Assembly: GCA_025980625.1 (NCBI GenBank)
Contig: JAICXG010000010.1
Location: 1 to 24,444, forward strand
Source: Chthoniobacterales bacterium
GTDB taxonomy: Bacteria; Verrucomicrobiota; Verrucomicrobiia; Chthoniobacterales; UBA10450
Length of the DNA stretch: 24,444 nt
Direction: 5' to 3'
Both the position numbers and the translations under genes were made by a program. A model generated the notes under the pieces. That model searched no databases, had not been told where the DNA came from, and saw only the letters and a list, made by a program, of their open reading frames with translations. Within the stretch, counting starts at the first letter, position 1. Each line of letters starts with the position of its first letter. Positions 1 to 8,728 of this stretch are shown here, in pieces.

Positions 1-1
1 C

Positions 2-1930
2 ACGATGGCCGACAAGCCGTATACGATTACGGGCGTGATGCCGCCGGGATGGAAATTTCCGGTTCAACACGACCCGATCAATTTCATCGCGCCGCTTTAC
101 GGGATTTTCTCCGGTCCGCCCCCGAATCCGATCGAGCGGCGTGGCGCACATTTTCTTCCGCTCGTAGGTCGAATGAAGCCGAAAGTCAGTTTGCAGACCG
201 CGAGCGCCGATTTGCAAACGATCGCGGCCCAACTGGCGAAGCAGTATCCGGACACAAACGCCGGGCGGACGGAGCGCGCGGTCGCGTTGCAATCCGATCT
301 GGTCGGCGACGTGAAGCCGGCGTTGCTCGTGCTGAGCGGGGCGGTTGCCCTGGTTTTGCTCATCGCCTGCGCGAATGTGGCGAATCTATTTTTGGCGCGC
401 GCCGCCAGCCGGGAACGGGAAATTGCGATCCGCACCGCGCTGGGCGCGAACCGTTTTCAGATCGTCCGGCAACTTCTAACTGAAACTCTCCTCCTTGCAC
501 TGCTCGGTGGCGGGGCCGGACTGCTCCTTGCCTGGTGGAGTCTCGATTTGCTCAAGACCTTTGGACCGGCTGATGTGCCACGGCTGGGCGAGATCCGGGT
601 CAACGCAATCGTCGTGATGTTTACCTTCGCGATCGCCTGCCTAACGAGTCTGATCTTTGGTTTGATCCCGGCCCTCCAGGCCTCGCGTCCGCAGGTGGAG
701 GAGTCACTCAGGGAGGCGACCCGCGGCTCGACCGGGGGAAAACGGAGCCAGCGTTTGCGGGCGGCGTTCGTCGTCTCACAGTTCGCGCTCTCGTTAGTCC
801 TGCTCGTCGGGGCGGGATTGCTCATTCGCAGCTTCGCCCAATTGCGCGCGGTCCAACCTGGCTTCGAGCCGCGCGGTGTCGTCACGCTCTGGCAGGCCCT
901 GCCGAAGGCGCAATATGGCGAAGCTGACCAGCAGACGCGGTTCTTCGATACGCTCCTCGCCAGGTTCAAGTCGCTCCCGGGAATCGAGGAAGCGGGTTTG
1001 GTGAATCCGCTGCCCTTTAGCGGGAACAACCAGAGCCGCACCTTCACGATCATCGGCCGGCCCGCGCCGCCCCAGGGGATGGAACCGGCCGCCTCGTTCC
1101 TGACTGCGAGCGGCTCCTATTTCAAAACCATGCGCATTCAGTTGAAAAGCGGCCGCCTCTTCAACTCGCGTGACCGAAAGGATTCGCCGCCGGTCGTGCT
1201 GATCAACGATACCTTTGCGAAAAAATATTTCCCTAACGAGAACCCAATCGGGCAGCGTCTTCAGCCGGGCCAGGCGGGAGAGGACCCCGTCCGGCAGATC
1301 GTCGGCGTGGTCGGCACGGCAAAACACGACAACCTGGCAGAGCCGGACGAAGCGGAATACTACATCCCGTTTGCCCAGTCGCCGGATCGTTTTAGTTACA
1401 TCGTGGTGCGAACGAGCCAACCCGCGCCCGCTGGAGTGGAAACGATGATTCGGCGCGCGGTGCATGAGATTGATCGCGAGCAGTTCGTGCCGGTCATCCT
1501 GCCGCTGACACAGCTCGTGAGTCAGACACTTTCGCAATCGCGCTTCAACAGCGGCTTGCTCGGCGCATTCGCGGCCATCGCGATCCTGCTCGCGGCAGTC
1601 GGGATTTACGGCGTGATCGCCTACAATGTGGCGCAGCGGACGCGCGAAATCGGAATCCGAATGGCTCTCGGCGCACAACGCAAACAGATGCTGAGCATGA
1701 TCCTGCGCCAGAGCCTGACCTTGGCGGCCGTCGGGATCGTTGTCGGATTATTGGGGGCGTTCGCCGCAACGCGATTGTTGCGTGCGCTCCTCTTCGGAGT
1801 TGGTCCGATGGATGTGCTCACTTATGCCGCAGTAATCGCACTGCTCGGGGCCGCGGCCTTTGTCGCGGGCCTGCTGCCTGCCCGGCGCGCGATGAAAGTC
1901 GATCCAGTGGTGGCGTTGCGCTACGAATGA
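2..1930 (+). CDS. MacB/FtsX-type ABC transporter permease, orphan, 5' end cut by window
   Basis: This is the C-terminal 642 or so residues of a large integral membrane permease. The first visible residues (ITGVMPPGW) align with residues of about 172 onward in the next gene, so roughly 165 N-terminal residues lie outside the window, and the ATG at 5 is internal. Visible parts are the end of a MacB-like periplasmic core domain, a first FtsX membrane block (LVLSGAVALVLLIACANVANL, then REIAIRTALGANR), a second periplasmic domain, and a second FtsX block ending in PARRAMKVDPVVALRYE. Duplicated FtsX plus periplasmic domains with no ATPase partner fit the orphan duplicated permease class first described in Acidobacteria. 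The substrate is unknown; MacB relatives move peptides, macrolides or lipoproteins or transmit mechanical force. The neighbouring paralogue suggests a tandem duplication. The family call is secure, the function is not. Confidence 0.93.
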   Translation, partial: TMADKPYTITGVMPPGWKFPVQHDPINFIAPLYGIFSGPPPNPIERRGAHFLPLVGRMKPKVSLQTASADLQTIAAQLAKQYPDTNAGRTERAVALQSDLVGDVKPALLVLSGAVALVLLIACANVANLFLARAASREREIAIRTALGANRFQIVRQLLTETLLLALLGGGAGLLLAWWSLDLLKTFGPADVPRLGEIRVNAIVVMFTFAIACLTSLIFGLIPALQASRPQVEESLREATRGSTGGKRSQRLRAAFVVSQFALSLVLLVGAGLLIRSFAQLRAVQPGFEPRGVVTLWQALPKAQYGEADQQTRFFDTLLARFKSLPGIEEAGLVNPLPFSGNNQSRTFTIIGRPAPPQGMEPAASFLTASGSYFKTMRIQLKSGRLFNSRDRKDSPPVVLINDTFAKKYFPNENPIGQRLQPGQAGEDPVRQIVGVVGTAKHDNLAEPDEAEYYIPFAQSPDRFSYIVVRTSQPAPAGVETMIRRAVHEIDREQFVPVILPLTQLVSQTLSQSRFNSGLLGAFAAIAILLAAVGIYGVIAYNVAQRTREIGIRMALGAQRKQMLSMILRQSLTLAAVGIVVGLLGAFAATRLLRALLFGVGPMDVLTYAAVIALLGAAAFVAGLLPARRAMKVDPVVALRYE

Positions 1931-1934
1931 GGTC

Positions 1935-2004
1935 CGTGAATCGTGAATCGAGAATCGAGATTCGGCCGATGTAACGCTTCAACGCTTCAACGATGTAACG
2001 CAGC
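1935..2004. repeat. Two short tandem repeat tracts between the permease genes
   Basis: The gap between the two permease genes is almost entirely tandem repeat. Positions 1935-1962 are four imperfect 7-base units (CGTGAAT twice, CGAGAAT, CGAGATT). Positions 1973-2004 are four 8-base units starting AACG (AACGCTTC twice, AACGATGT, AACGCAGC). The second tract runs directly into the start codon of the downstream gene and leaves no Shine-Dalgarno sequence. Function is unknown. Slippage would change the spacing between the two genes. Confidence 0.75.
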
Positions 2005-4410
2005 ATGAATGACCTTCGCTACGCTTTCCGCATCCTCCTGAAGTCGCCCGGCTTCAGTCTCATCGCCATTCTCACCCTCGCGCTTGGGATCGGCGCCAAT
2101 AGCGCGATCTTCAGTGTGATCGACACGGTCCTCCTGCGACCGTTGCCGTTTCCCCAGCCTAACGAGTTGGCGATGCTCTGGAGCGCGCCCGATCACGGGG
2201 CGAGCCGCGAGAATCATTCCTATCCGGATTACCAGGATTTTCGAAACGGGATGAGGTCATTCGCCGGCCTCGCCCTTTACACCCAGGCGAGCACGGTCCT
2301 GAGCACGACGGGCGATCCGATCGAGCTGCCCGGCCTCGCCACCACCTCACAGATCTTCGAGGTTCTTGGCGTGCGACCAATGCTCGGTCGGGTCTGGACC
2401 GCCGCGGAAGACGAACCGGGGGCGCGCCTTGTCGTGCTCACTTACGAAGGGTGGCAGCGTTACTTTGGCGGCGATCGCAACATCGTCGGCCGGCAGGTCC
2501 GTCTCGCGCTCAATCCCTACATCGTCATCGGAGTGATGCCGCCGGGTTTTGAATTCCCGGTAAGTGCAAAAAGCGCCTACCTGACGCCGCTGCATCCGCT
2601 CGTCGCACCGGCCCTGAAAAATCGCGGCTCGCATTTCATGCGCGCAATCGGCCGTCTCAAACCGGGGGTGAGTCTCGCTCAGGCTCGAAGTGAGGCGGCG
2701 GCGATTGCCGCCCGGCTCGAGAAAGAATACCCGGACACGAACAGCGGGCGAAGTGCGACTGTAATCGGATTTCATCAGGACCTGACGAACGATGTGCGCC
2801 CGGCGCTGCTCGTTGTCGTGGCGGCGGTCGTCTTCGTCCTGCTCATCGGCTGCGCCAACGTCGCCAATCTGTTGCTCGCGCGCGCGACCGCGCGGCAACG
2901 CGAGATCGCGATTCGTACCGCGCTCGGGGCGAGTCGACTTAGACTCGTTAGGCAACTGCTCGCGGAGGGATTGCTTCTCGCGTTGCTCGGGGCGGTCGGC
3001 GGTTTGCTTCTGGCCTGGTGGAGCGTCGATCTGCTGCGCAGCTTCGGGCCACAGGACGTCCCGCGCCTCAGCGAGGTGCAGGTTAATGGCACCGTCGTCG
3101 CATTTACTTTTGCGACTGCGGCAGTGAGCACACTGCTCTTCGCACTCATTCCTGCCTTACAGGTGACGCGGCCCAACGTGAATCGAGCCCTCCAGGAAGG
3201 CAACCGCGCCGGCGCCGGTCCGGAGTCGCATCGGATGCGCGGATTACTCGTAGTGACGCAGGTTGCGCTCTCACTCCTGCTCCTGGCCGGCGCCGGTTTG
3301 CTGATCAAGAGCTTCGCCAAACTCAGCGCGACGGATCCCGGTTTCGATCCCATGCAAGTGCTGACGGCGGATTTCGTTTTGCCCCGCGGAAAATATGCGG
3401 ACACGGAACAGCAAAGAAAGTTCTTCGAGCGTTTTCTGCCGCGGCTGGCTGCTTTGCCCGGGGTCGAGTCAGCCGGCGGGGCTTCGCCGTTGCCTTTCTC
3501 CGATAACGACAGCGCGAACTCTTTCTGGATCGCGGGCCGGCCTGATCCGGGGCCGGGGAATCATCCGGACGCGTCGAACCTGGTGGTGGCGGGCGAGTAC
3601 TTTCGCACGCTGCACATTCCGCTCCTCGCAGGGCGGTTTTTCGATCGGCGCGACACGAAAGATTCGACGCCAGTGGCGATCGTGAATCAGGCGCTGGCAG
3701 ACAAGTTCTTTCCGAAGATGAATCCGTTAGGCCAGCATCTTTTGATTGACCGCGAGGGTGGCGGGTTCGCGGTCGAGATCGTGGGCGTGGTCAGCAATTC
3801 GCGGCATGAGTCGCTCGCGGTCGCGCCCAAGCCGGAGTACTGCCTGCCGCTGGAGCAAAATCCGCAGCGTGTCTTGCCGCTGGTGTTTCGCACTTCGCTC
3901 GCGAATCCGGCCGGTTTGCAGGCAGCGTTGCGGCGGACGATCCAGGAAATGGACCACGATGTCTTCGTGCCCGAGCTGGTGCCGATGCGCGAGTTGATTG
4001 GCGGCACGCTCGCGCAGCCGCGTTTTAACACGACGTTGTTAGGCAGTTTCGCCGCGGTCGCGCTCGTTTTGGCCGCGATCGGAATTTACGGCGTCATCGC
4101 CTACAGCGTGGCCCGACGGACGCGCGAGATCGGGATTCGGATGGCGCTCGGCGCGCAACGCGGGGATGTGCTGCGGATGATTTTGCAGCAAAGCATGCTC
4201 ATTATCAGCGTTGGCCTAACGATTGGGCTCGTTGGCGCCTTTGCCCTCACCCGCTGGATGGGCAGCCTGCTTTATGGCGTAAGCGCGCACGATCTTTCGA
4301 TCCATCTCCTCGTCCTCTTCGTCCTCGCAGGCGCGGGCTTGATCGCGAGCTACATTCCGGCGCGTCGTGCGATGGCAGTCGATCCAATGGTGGCGCTGCG
4401 TTATGAATGA
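2005..4410 (+). CDS. MacB/FtsX-type ABC transporter permease, orphan, full length (801 aa)
   Basis: A complete 801-residue permease of the duplicated FtsX type. It opens with a short cytosolic stretch (MNDLRYAFRILLKSPGF) and a first membrane helix at about 15-40, followed by a MacB-like periplasmic domain to about 260. A three-helix FtsX block starts near residue 270 (with REIAIRTALGASR), then comes a helix near 405-425, a second periplasmic domain, and a second FtsX block from about 678 (REIGIRMALGAQR) to the end at YIPARRAMAVDPMVALRYE. It lies 74 bases behind a close paralogue on the same strand, probably co-transcribed. There is no Shine-Dalgarno sequence before the ATG. No ATP-binding subunit is encoded here, so it either pairs with an ATPase elsewhere or works without one. 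The cargo cannot be read from the sequence. Confidence 0.95.
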   Translation: MNDLRYAFRILLKSPGFSLIAILTLALGIGANSAIFSVIDTVLLRPLPFPQPNELAMLWSAPDHGASRENHSYPDYQDFRNGMRSFAGLALYTQASTVLSTTGDPIELPGLATTSQIFEVLGVRPMLGRVWTAAEDEPGARLVVLTYEGWQRYFGGDRNIVGRQVRLALNPYIVIGVMPPGFEFPVSAKSAYLTPLHPLVAPALKNRGSHFMRAIGRLKPGVSLAQARSEAAAIAARLEKEYPDTNSGRSATVIGFHQDLTNDVRPALLVVVAAVVFVLLIGCANVANLLLARATARQREIAIRTALGASRLRLVRQLLAEGLLLALLGAVGGLLLAWWSVDLLRSFGPQDVPRLSEVQVNGTVVAFTFATAAVSTLLFALIPALQVTRPNVNRALQEGNRAGAGPESHRMRGLLVVTQVALSLLLLAGAGLLIKSFAKLSATDPGFDPMQVLTADFVLPRGKYADTEQQRKFFERFLPRLAALPGVESAGGASPLPFSDNDSANSFWIAGRPDPGPGNHPDASNLVVAGEYFRTLHIPLLAGRFFDRRDTKDSTPVAIVNQALADKFFPKMNPLGQHLLIDREGGGFAVEIVGVVSNSRHESLAVAPKPEYCLPLEQNPQRVLPLVFRTSLANPAGLQAALRRTIQEMDHDVFVPELVPMRELIGGTLAQPRFNTTLLGSFAAVALVLAAIGIYGVIAYSVARRTREIGIRMALGAQRGDVLRMILQQSMLIISVGLTIGLVGAFALTRWMGSLLYGVSAHDLSIHLLVLFVLAGAGLIASYIPARRAMAVDPMVALRYE

Positions 4411-4442
4411 ATGCCCGGCATCATTTCGCGTGATCTTCAGCC

Positions 4443-5195
4443 TTAGAGATGGAAATATACAATCAGCGCGGCAATGGCGCCGAAACCGGCAGCGAAGTTT
4501 CCCAGGACTACGACTCTGTGGTGCTTGAAGATTTCTCCGAAAAGGGCGTGGAGGGCGAGATAGAGAAAGCCGCCTCCGGCATTGGCCAGAGCCAGCGCTA
4601 GCCAGAGGGCCGAGACATTCTGCAGGACCAACCAGCCGAGCAGTCCGCCCAATACAGTCGTGGATTCGACCGCCGCGACGAGCCAAAGCATTTGCCTGCG
4701 CCGGAAGCCACCGCCCAAGAGGAGCGCGCCCAGGGCCAGACCTTCCGGGAATTTGTGAACGCAAATGGCGAAAGTGATCGAGAGATCGATCGCTTGTGAC
4801 TCTTCGTGCCCGGCCGCCAGGGCGAGCCCGTCGACCATGCAATGGATCGCCAAAGCGATCATCATTGCGAGGCCAAACTCTGCCAGCCGATGAGTAGTAG
4901 CTTCGTCGAAGTGACTCGCGGCGCAGGCCGGACAAACGTGAAAGATATAACGGCTGATCAAGGCAAAGAGCAGGTAACCCGAAGCAAGTCCGAGCAGGAA
5001 TTGCCACCAACGGAGCGCCTCCAAAATCTCGGGAAAAATGCCGCAGACCGCTACCCCGAATAGAGTTCCGGCGCCGAGGCTGATGAAAGCGCAAAGCTGC
5101 TTGTGTGTGCGCGCCAGGAACGCACTCAAGCCGCCGCCGGCCAGGGCGATGACAAAAGCAGTCAGGATGCGGATCGCGACCGGGATGATGTCCAT
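4443..5195 (-). CDS. ZIP-family divalent metal transporter (250 aa)
   Basis: An inner-membrane metal importer of the ZIP family, expected to carry zinc or related divalent cations. It shows about eight hydrophobic segments and the two family signature sites: H118-x3-D122-G in one helix and H147-KFP-E151-G in the next, which form the metal path. A cysteine pair with a histidine (C88-PA-C91, H95) sits in the loop before these helices and may bind metal. The ATG at 5195 gives a protein of normal ZIP length. An in-frame GTG at 5294 would add 33 residues of hydrophilic, non-family sequence, so I reject it. There is no clear Shine-Dalgarno sequence; a 9-base inverted repeat ends four bases before the start. 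The gene converges on the upstream permease gene with a 32-base gap. Metal specificity is not visible. Confidence 0.9.
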   Translation of the reverse strand: MDIIPVAIRILTAFVIALAGGGLSAFLARTHKQLCAFISLGAGTLFGVAVCGIFPEILEALRWWQFLLGLASGYLLFALISRYIFHVCPACAASHFDEATTHRLAEFGLAMMIALAIHCMVDGLALAAGHEESQAIDLSITFAICVHKFPEGLALGALLLGGGFRRRQMLWLVAAVESTTVLGGLLGWLVLQNVSALWLALALANAGGGFLYLALHALFGEIFKHHRVVVLGNFAAGFGAIAALIVYFHL

Positions 5196-5199
5196 ATTT

Positions 5200-5260
5200 C
5201 GTGGCTCGGGAACAATGGCAGGAAATTGCGATTGAGTCTGTCGATCTTTCGCGAGCCACG
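5200..5260 (-). promoter_or_regulatory. Possible leader hairpin before the ZIP transporter start
   Basis: CGTGGCTCG at 5200-5208 and CGAGCCACG at 5252-5260 are perfect 9-base complements with a 43-base loop. On the minus strand this places one arm four bases before the ATG of the metal transporter, where a ribosome-binding site would lie. It could occlude ribosome loading or be a dyad operator. No known riboswitch class is recognised. Confidence 0.35.
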
Positions 5261-5341
5261 GGGCAACCGAAGCCGTCGCCTTGCAAGCGAACACTTACGA
5301 GACACTACCAACCCAGGATGTTGGAAGCACGTCGCTTCGGA

Positions 5342-8300
5342 TCAGGGCGCCGGTGTGCTGCCTTGGGGTGTGAGTCTGTTAGCCTGGGCTACGTCAGCTT
5401 CGAGCTTTTGCTCCCCTTGCTTTGCCTGCTGATCGAGTTGCTGGAAAACGGCATACTGGGCAGCGGTCGGTCGCGCATAGGCAAGGTCGATGTCGGCTGA
5501 AAGGTAGGCTAGATGATCGTGCAGCTTGGTTCCGTAAAGGAGATCGCCTTCGCTTCCTCTCATCGCCATCTGGGCAACGCTGTCGATGTCCCGTGTAAGT
5601 GCGGCGACGGCACCGGCAATCTGAGAGTCACTCGGGGTCTGACTACTATCTCCTTTTTGAAGCTTATCGCGCAGAGTCAGCGCCTGGTTGATGTCTTTGT
5701 CGAGGGCATCCAGGTCCGCGTAAATCTTTAGCTGTAACTCGAGACGTGCCTGCAAGTCTTGTTCTGTGGCATGAAGCCGCGGGTCGAGAGTGACTTTAAA
5801 GCTCTGTTGCCTTTTCTTGCCGCCATAATCGAGCACGACCGAATATGTGCCGATCGGCACGACTGGGCCTTGGACTGAATCATCGAGACCGCCGGCCGCA
5901 ATTGGCGCGTGATAGCCGATGATCTCAGTCGCATAAGGGTAACGCAGGTTCCATTGGAGCCGATTCATCCCCGGCTCGGCCGCGCCGAGATCGACTTCCT
6001 CTTCTCGAATTTTCTGGTCCGTGCTCTTCTCGCTCTTCTCCTCCTCAGCAGCATTCTCCAGGTGTGCGGCGTTCTCTGTGACGTCTGCATAGGCCGCGTT
6101 TTCTGCTTTTTCCTTGTCCTTTTTCTCCTTCTCAGTCGCGAGATGGAGCGGGACGCTGCGAATTATTTTACCCGTTGCATCGGTAAACTGGAGAGTGGCC
6201 GGTGTTTTGCCATCATAGTTATCGGGCAACTGAAAGAACACAGTTGCGCCGAACGGCGGATTGTAACCCGCATCCGGCGGGCGCCTCTCATCGGGGTCTG
6301 GATAGCCGTAGTCATGAGTTAGCCAGGCAGCCTGGGGAGCGAAAACATACGTGTCGCTGGACTGCACCCTGGGATTTTTGGTCAGTTGTTCCAGCACCGT
6401 GAGGTTATCCAGCACCCAGAACGAGCGGCCGTGTGTCGCGGCGACGATCTGACCCTGGCGCGGATTGATAGCGATGTCGCGCACCTGCGCCACAGGCAGA
6501 TTAAAGGTCAGCGGCTGCCAATGGGCTCCGCCGTCGAAGCTGCCATAAACCGTGCTGCGGGTACCCACGAAGAGCAGGTTAGGTTCATCAGGGTCTTGCC
6601 GCAGATCGAAAACAAATTCGTCCTGTGGCAGACCGGCGGTGATGGCTGTCCAATGTTTACCCAGATCAGTTGTCTTAAAGAGATAGGGCTTAAAGTCATC
6701 GAGCATGTAACGACGGGCGCTGAGATAGGCGGTCTGTTTATCGCGATGAGAGGGTTCGATCGAGCTGATCCAGGAGAATTCTGGCAGCTCGGGTGGAGTT
6801 ACTTTCTGCCAGGTTTTGCCGCCATCGGTTGTAACATGCGTAAGCCCATCATCCGACCCGGCCCAGATGAGATTTCCATCGAGAGGAGAAACTCCGAGCG
6901 CTGAAACCAAGGGATAAACTTCCGCCCCTGATTGGTCGAGATCGACCGGGCCGCCGCTCGGCACCTGCTTGCTCTTGTCATTGCGGGTGAGATCGGGTGA
7001 GATTTTCGTCCAGGTCGCGCCGTAATCATCACTCCGGAAGATAACTTCGGAGGAGGTAAAGAGTTGCTTCGGGTTAACCGGCGAAAAGAGAATAGGACGC
7101 GTCCAGCCCCAGCGATACTTCAGCTCACCGGAAGAGGCGCCTTCCTGATATTCCGGCCACGGGCTCACGCTGCGGAATTGACTCGTGCGCCGATCGTGCT
7201 TCACAAAAATGCTGTAGTAGCCACTGCCATAAGTGATATTGGGATCTCCCGGTTGCGGCACGCTATAAGTGCTTTCGCCGTAAGCGACCTCCTGCCAGTC
7301 CCCGAGTGGAATCGTTCCGCCACTGTGCGCGCTCGGGCCTTCAAACGACCCTTCGTCCTGTTGGGCGCCATAGATATGATAAGGAAACTGGTCATCAAGG
7401 TTAACATGATAGAACTGACCTGTAGGTTGGTTGTGCTCGGTGCTCCAGGTCTTGCCGCCATCAGTTGAGACCGTAACACCTCCGTCATTACCTTCGAGCA
7501 GAATCTTAGTGTCGTTAGGATTGATCCAGAGGACGTGATTGTCGCCGTGCGGGGTTTTGAGCTTGGTAAAAGTCCTGGCTCCGTCGTGCGAGACCCAGAG
7601 TGCATCTACTTCCGGCGCATATACGATGTTGGGATCTTTCGGGTCGACATAGATTGTCATGTAATAGAAAGCGCGCTGCCGCAGCTTCATCTCGTCATTT
7701 ACTCGCTTCCATGTCGCGCCCGCGTCGTCGGAGCGAAAGACGCCGCCTTCCTTTGCCTGGATGATGGCGTAGATCGTGTCGGGCTGGCTGGCCGCGATCG
7801 ACAAGCCGATGCGTCCTAGCGTTCCCTTCGGCAAACCCGGATTGCGCGAGATATTGGTCCAATGCGCGCCGCCATCCATCGTCTTATAGATACCGCTGCC
7901 GGGCCCCCCGCTGATCAAGCCCCAGGGCATGCGCGCGGCCTGCCACATCGTCGCGTACATCAGGTTGGGATGATTCGGGTCCATCACCAGGCAGATCGCG
8001 CCGGTGTTGTTATCGACGAACAAAATGTTCTGCCAGGTCTTACCGCCGTCGGTCGACTTAAAGATGCCGCGGTTCGGATCCGGCGCGAAGACGTGACCCA
8101 TCGAGGCCACATAGAGAACATTGGCATCTTTCGGATCCACCAGAATGGCGCTGATTGAGTGCGCGTCCCGCAACCCGGCGAACTGCCAGGTGTTTCCGGC
8201 ATCGGTCGATTTGAACACTCCATCGCCAGGAATCACGTTGGCGCGGATATCCGCTTCGCCGGTTCCGACATAGAGCGTGTTCGGTTCGGATGATGCGACC

Positions 8301-8620
8301 GCGACTGCGCCGATGCTGGAGCTCGGCCCCGGCAATTTCCCATCCGTGATGTTTTCCCATTGGACGCCCTGATCGCTGCTTCGCCATACACCACCCCCGA
8401 CCGCTCCGGCATAGAAGAGATTGTTGTTTCCTGGAACGCCGGTGACCGTAACGACCCGCCCGCCGATGTAGGGGCCAACACAACGCCACTTCAGCTTGCT
8501 CATGAGCGTTTGCGCCGGCAGCGGTTTCTGCTCCTGCGAACGGGCCTGCGACGGAAGCAATACGGCGAAGACCAAGACAACAAACGCAGGCAGAGTTAGC
8601 AAACCAGCGGCACGTTTCAT
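5342..8620 (-). CDS. Secreted BNR/sortilin-like beta-propeller protein (1092 aa)
   Basis: A large exported protein with a signal peptide at about 1-29 (MKRAAGLLTL, cleavage near SQARS-Q). Eleven Asp-box motifs of the S-x-D-x-G-x-T-W type follow from residue 81 (SSDQGVQW) through about residue 670, for example STDAGNTW, STDGGKTW, RSDDYGATW, TTDLGKHW and SFDGGAHW. This is the VPS10/sortilin-like or BNR fold seen in many bacterial glycosyl hydrolase-like proteins. A Lys/Glu-rich linker (encoded around 5990-6120) separates the propeller from a C-terminal helical region of about 230 residues. No catalytic residues can be assigned; substrate binding at the cell surface or periplasm is the family expectation. 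The ATG at 8620 is chosen because AGAGGAAG lies just upstream and it starts the signal peptide directly; a TTG at 8641 is rejected. Confidence 0.9.
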   Translation of the reverse strand: MKRAAGLLTLPAFVVLVFAVLLPSQARSQEQKPLPAQTLMSKLKWRCVGPYIGGRVVTVTGVPGNNNLFYAGAVGGGVWRSSDQGVQWENITDGKLPGPSSSIGAVAVASSEPNTLYVGTGEADIRANVIPGDGVFKSTDAGNTWQFAGLRDAHSISAILVDPKDANVLYVASMGHVFAPDPNRGIFKSTDGGKTWQNILFVDNNTGAICLVMDPNHPNLMYATMWQAARMPWGLISGGPGSGIYKTMDGGAHWTNISRNPGLPKGTLGRIGLSIAASQPDTIYAIIQAKEGGVFRSDDAGATWKRVNDEMKLRQRAFYYMTIYVDPKDPNIVYAPEVDALWVSHDGARTFTKLKTPHGDNHVLWINPNDTKILLEGNDGGVTVSTDGGKTWSTEHNQPTGQFYHVNLDDQFPYHIYGAQQDEGSFEGPSAHSGGTIPLGDWQEVAYGESTYSVPQPGDPNITYGSGYYSIFVKHDRRTSQFRSVSPWPEYQEGASSGELKYRWGWTRPILFSPVNPKQLFTSSEVIFRSDDYGATWTKISPDLTRNDKSKQVPSGGPVDLDQSGAEVYPLVSALGVSPLDGNLIWAGSDDGLTHVTTDGGKTWQKVTPPELPEFSWISSIEPSHRDKQTAYLSARRYMLDDFKPYLFKTTDLGKHWTAITAGLPQDEFVFDLRQDPDEPNLLFVGTRSTVYGSFDGGAHWQPLTFNLPVAQVRDIAINPRQGQIVAATHGRSFWVLDNLTVLEQLTKNPRVQSSDTYVFAPQAAWLTHDYGYPDPDERRPPDAGYNPPFGATVFFQLPDNYDGKTPATLQFTDATGKIIRSVPLHLATEKEKKDKEKAENAAYADVTENAAHLENAAEEEKSEKSTDQKIREEEVDLGAAEPGMNRLQWNLRYPYATEIIGYHAPIAAGGLDDSVQGPVVPIGTYSVVLDYGGKKRQQSFKVTLDPRLHATEQDLQARLELQLKIYADLDALDKDINQALTLRDKLQKGDSSQTPSDSQIAGAVAALTRDIDSVAQMAMRGSEGDLLYGTKLHDHLAYLSADIDLAYARPTAAQYAVFQQLDQQAKQGEQKLEADVAQANRLTPQGSTPAP

Positions 8621-8728
8621 AGGATTGCTTCCTCTGGCCAATTTGCGCGGATGTCAATGTATCGGGGTTGAGGGGAAAAACGCGGTCGCAGTTGCTACGA
8701 ACGAGCGTGAAGGGCAAAGTAGCCGTTG
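8621..8728. other. Divergent intergenic region between propeller protein and aldo/keto reductase
   Basis: These 108 bases separate two divergently transcribed genes and must hold both promoters or their leaders. The propeller gene's Shine-Dalgarno-like sequence (TTCCTCT on the + strand, 8629-8635) is visible. I see no convincing -35/-10 pair or operator. Confidence 0.4.

Noticed and set aside
794..1678. Antisense frame of about 294 codons in the first permease
   Set aside because: It is rich in Arg, His and Asp with no recognisable domain, and lies fully antisense to conserved FtsX sequence.
4216..5286. Long minus-strand open frame (about 356 codons) across the ZIP gene and the permease end
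   Set aside because: It overlaps the well-supported ZIP gene in another frame, reads as Arg/Ser/Pro-rich sequence with no family features, and runs antisense into the permease. It is a typical shadow frame in GC-rich DNA.
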